Assembly: GCA_025529335.1 (NCBI GenBank)
Contig: JAMYHX010000252.1
Location: 1 to 59,779 of the forward strand
From: Rhizopus sp. PT2906
Lineage: Eukaryota > Mucoromycota > Mucoromycetes > Mucorales > Rhizopodaceae
Direction: 5' to 3'
DNA length: 59,779 bases
The notes under the pieces were generated by a model, which worked only from the letters and a program-made list of their open reading frames with translations, did no database searches and was not told the origin of the DNA. Every line of letters starts with the position of its first letter. Within the stretch, counting starts at the first letter, position 1. Positions 57,902 through 59,779 of the stretch are shown here, piece by piece. Made by a program: the position numbers and the translations under genes.

Positions 57902-58367
57902 TTAATCTTCTTCTTTATTATTATCTTCATCGTCTTCATCTTCATCTTCATCATCAACTTCATTGTCATCACCTTCACCATCCTCTTCAGCAACGACGGC
58001 CGGGACTTTTTCGCCCAAAGACCAAACCACATCTGTACACCAGTCTAAATTTACAACGACGGGCGATAAGCGAGAGTCCAACATCTGTTGTCTCAGGTGA
58101 AGTGCATGATTCTAAATAATTAAAAAGTTAGTGTTCTTTTTGAGTCCGTAGTGTCATATTTACTCTTTCAAAAGTGAGGAGGTTCACCATATCCTCAATG
58201 GCTCCTTTTTTTATATGCTTCTTGCTGATAGGGAAAGAAAATCTGTCAATCTCTTCAATAACGTACAGCTTGGGCTGGATCAATCGTAGTCCAAGAAGTT
58301 GGCAGTCAAAGCCCTCGATTAGTATGAATGGGATTAATATATTATCGTTGCCCAGTCTGATCAGCAA
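57902..58367 (-). pseudogene. C-terminal fragment of a multicopy-family gene with acidic tail
   Basis: Two exons on the minus strand, about 58367-58164 and 58111-57902, joined by an intron GTAAAT...TTTAG. The frame reads LLGLRLIQPKLYVIEEIDRF, SFPISKKHIKKGAIEDMV, then DSRLSPVVVNLDWCTDVVWS and an acidic tail of Asp/Glu (about 25 residues) before the stop. The 5' part is missing or frameshifted near 58350 (another frame reads NMFRGLDEFADQTG). From memory this is a repeated Mucorales family; function unknown. The acidic tail comes from a CTT/CAT-type repeat. Confidence 0.5.
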
Positions 58368-58649
58368 ACTCGTCTAGACCCCTGAACATGTTTGGGACAA
58401 TGTTCCTCCTATTACAAACGGGTTAGATATGTCCAATAATCTAATGAAGTCATCTTGTATTCAATTTACCATTACTGTAAACTTAAGTCGACGACAAACG
58501 AAGTAAAAAGAAAAGAGTTAAAAGAAATGCTTAAGGAGAGAATTTTACAGGAGACTGCTATTCACACGAAAATGTGGTCAATATTATTGTCATCTGATGT
58601 AAGGTAAACAAATAGAGAGGTTATAAGTTATTAAAATAATTTCTTTAAA

Positions 58650-59050
58650 CACATCAGCATCTACTGAAGGATACAGAAGGGTACAGAAGGATAACCAGAG
58701 AGTTCTTCGAAAACGAAGGTCCAGAACTTCAGCTTGTAGCCCTCTTCCTAATGGTGCTTGATGTTGCTATTTGTGAAGAGGTATTACTTATATAGTTGCA
58801 TATTGAGGCTGAAAAAAAAGGAGACAATACCTTTAGTATGTAGTTTAATTTTATCACTGGTATGTGCTTACACGTAACAGGGTACTTCCTTTTGTGCTCT
58901 TTGTTGGTTAGTTGTAAGATTTAGCTCGTTAGTTTTTTATACTTGTTTTTGAGACTGACACTTGATTCCATTATTTCTTGTATGGTGCTCCAAATCAAGT
59001 TAGGAATCACATATTCCTTTTTGAATTCTGAAAGCGTTGTGTTTGATTTT
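58650..59050 (-). pseudogene. dead duplicate of the small gene at 59284-59653
   Basis: On the minus strand about 59045-58960 reads LSEFKKEYVIPNLIWSTIQE, matching SSKFKKEYKIPNVIWKSLRE of the next gene; about 58775-58660 reads EEGYKLKFWTFVFEELSGYP, matching EEGFKLKFCTFVFEKLFSYS. There is no ATG at the start and several stops lie between. The spacing is the same, so it is a tandem duplicate about 0.6 kb away. Confidence 0.55.
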
Positions 59051-59283
59051 GGTGAGGCGTGTGGCCCAACGCTGCTATCTGTAGTACTGAGCATTCCTAC
59101 TTATCCTGCAAAGAATAAAGAATCACTTAGTCAAACAGTTAAACTTATAAAGCAAAATTAACATATGTTAATAAAAGGAGACTTGAAAAGGGGATCCATG
59201 ATTGTTGTTTATGTACAATGTTGTCATCTGATGTAAACAAATAAAGGAAAGAATACGTATGGTTTATTACAAGATTTGTTTCA

Positions 59284-59653
59284 TTAAACACTGATGACTA
59301 CAAAAGAATAACTAAAAAGTTTTTCGAATACGAAGGTACAAAACTTCAACTTGAAACCTTCCTCAGAGTAATTGTTGATATTACTCTGAGAGAAGAGACT
59401 TTGCTTGTAAATATGCATGTTTAGTCTAAAAGATAAGACACAACTTTCAGTGCATAGTTCAATTTGGTTATTCTACGTGTACTTACATGTGGCGAAAGAC
59501 TTCTTTCTGAGATCTTTCATCATTGCTGATAGGTTTCAAAGCATCTATCCTCTTCACCTTGTTGGAAAAGCTGCCTTTTGACCGCATGATCTCTCTTAAA
59601 CTTTTCCAAATTACATTAGGAATTTTGTATTCCTTTTTAAATTTGGAAGACAT
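59284..59653 (-). CDS. small two-exon protein of unknown function (tandem duplicated)
   Basis: Exons 59653-59487 and 59425-59284 on the minus strand give 102 residues starting MSSKFKKEYKIPNVIWKSLR, with a basic Lys/Arg/Ser-rich first exon (SKGSFSNKVKRIDALKPISN), and ending KLFSYSFVVISV. Donor GTAAGT and acceptor TTTTAG are good and the phase (2/1) joins. No domain is recognised. A decayed neighbouring copy shows the same two blocks conserved, hinting that the frame was under selection or simply duplicated recently. It could also be the first exons of a longer gene or a fragment of a repeated family. Confidence 0.45.
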
Positions 59654-59779
59654 TTTGTTGTATTTAGGTGTTCAAGATAAGTTTAAACAAAGTAAAAGTA
59701 CAATGAGACTGTGTTGTATCTTTATTCAGAATAAAGTGAAGAGAAAAGAGATGATAGCACAATCTATCATTATATATTA

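Noticed and set aside
57772..58032. Met/Lys-rich minus ORF
   Set aside because: It is a frame-shifted reading of the acidic-tail repeat; the spliced frame gives a family-like protein instead.

Overview
The window is nuclear DNA from a filamentous fungus, most likely an early-diverging one of the Mucorales (Mucoromycota). The evidence is: AT-rich intergenic DNA with many homopolymer and dinucleotide runs; dense introns of about 45-80 nt with GTAAGT-like donors and TAG/CAG acceptors; genes with up to 20 exons; a GATA factor, STE12, PAK and PAS kinases, a secreted chitin deacetylase, and decayed multicopy gene families of a type I associate from memory with Mucorales. The genus cannot be decided from the sequence. 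No tRNA, rRNA, CRISPR array or bacterial operon was seen.

The left 0-10 kb is gene-dense: the 3' part of a GATA zinc-finger gene, a small RS/lysine-rich protein, UTP6, a tubulin-tyrosine-ligase-like protein, a DnaJ protein whose stop codon overlaps the tail of the ligase gene, and a PAS-domain kinase. From 10 to 14 kb there is little intact coding DNA: one tiny predicted lipopeptide and relics. From 14 to 23 kb lie SUV3 mitochondrial RNA helicase, a decayed DDE transposase, chitin deacetylase and UTP13. From 23 to 25 kb is a nest of retroelement, F-box and LINE relics. The 25.5-50 kb block is again mostly genes: an M16 metalloprotease with an apparent 2-nt microexon, a three-RRM protein, STE12 and a PAK kinase head-to-head, a GH47 mannosidase-like protein, a membrane-associated unknown, a nearly full-length DDE transposase, a decayed gene interrupted by a MITE, a foldback MITE, an acyl-CoA carboxylase carboxyltransferase and a two-RRM protein. 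From 50 kb to the end is a repeat-rich graveyard: a 5'-truncated pseudouridine synthase beside a Tc1 relic, fragments of dispersed families, a tandem duplication of about 0.38 kb, and a small gene next to its dead duplicate.

Functional themes: UTP6 and UTP13 both belong to the U3 snoRNP/SSU processome. PAK and STE12 lie at opposite ends of the mating/filamentation MAPK pathway in known fungi and share one intergenic promoter region here. Chitin deacetylase and the GH47 protein belong to cell-surface and glycoprotein processing. All splice models were built by hand from GT-AG signals, phase continuity and family resemblance; no alignment or RNA evidence was available.
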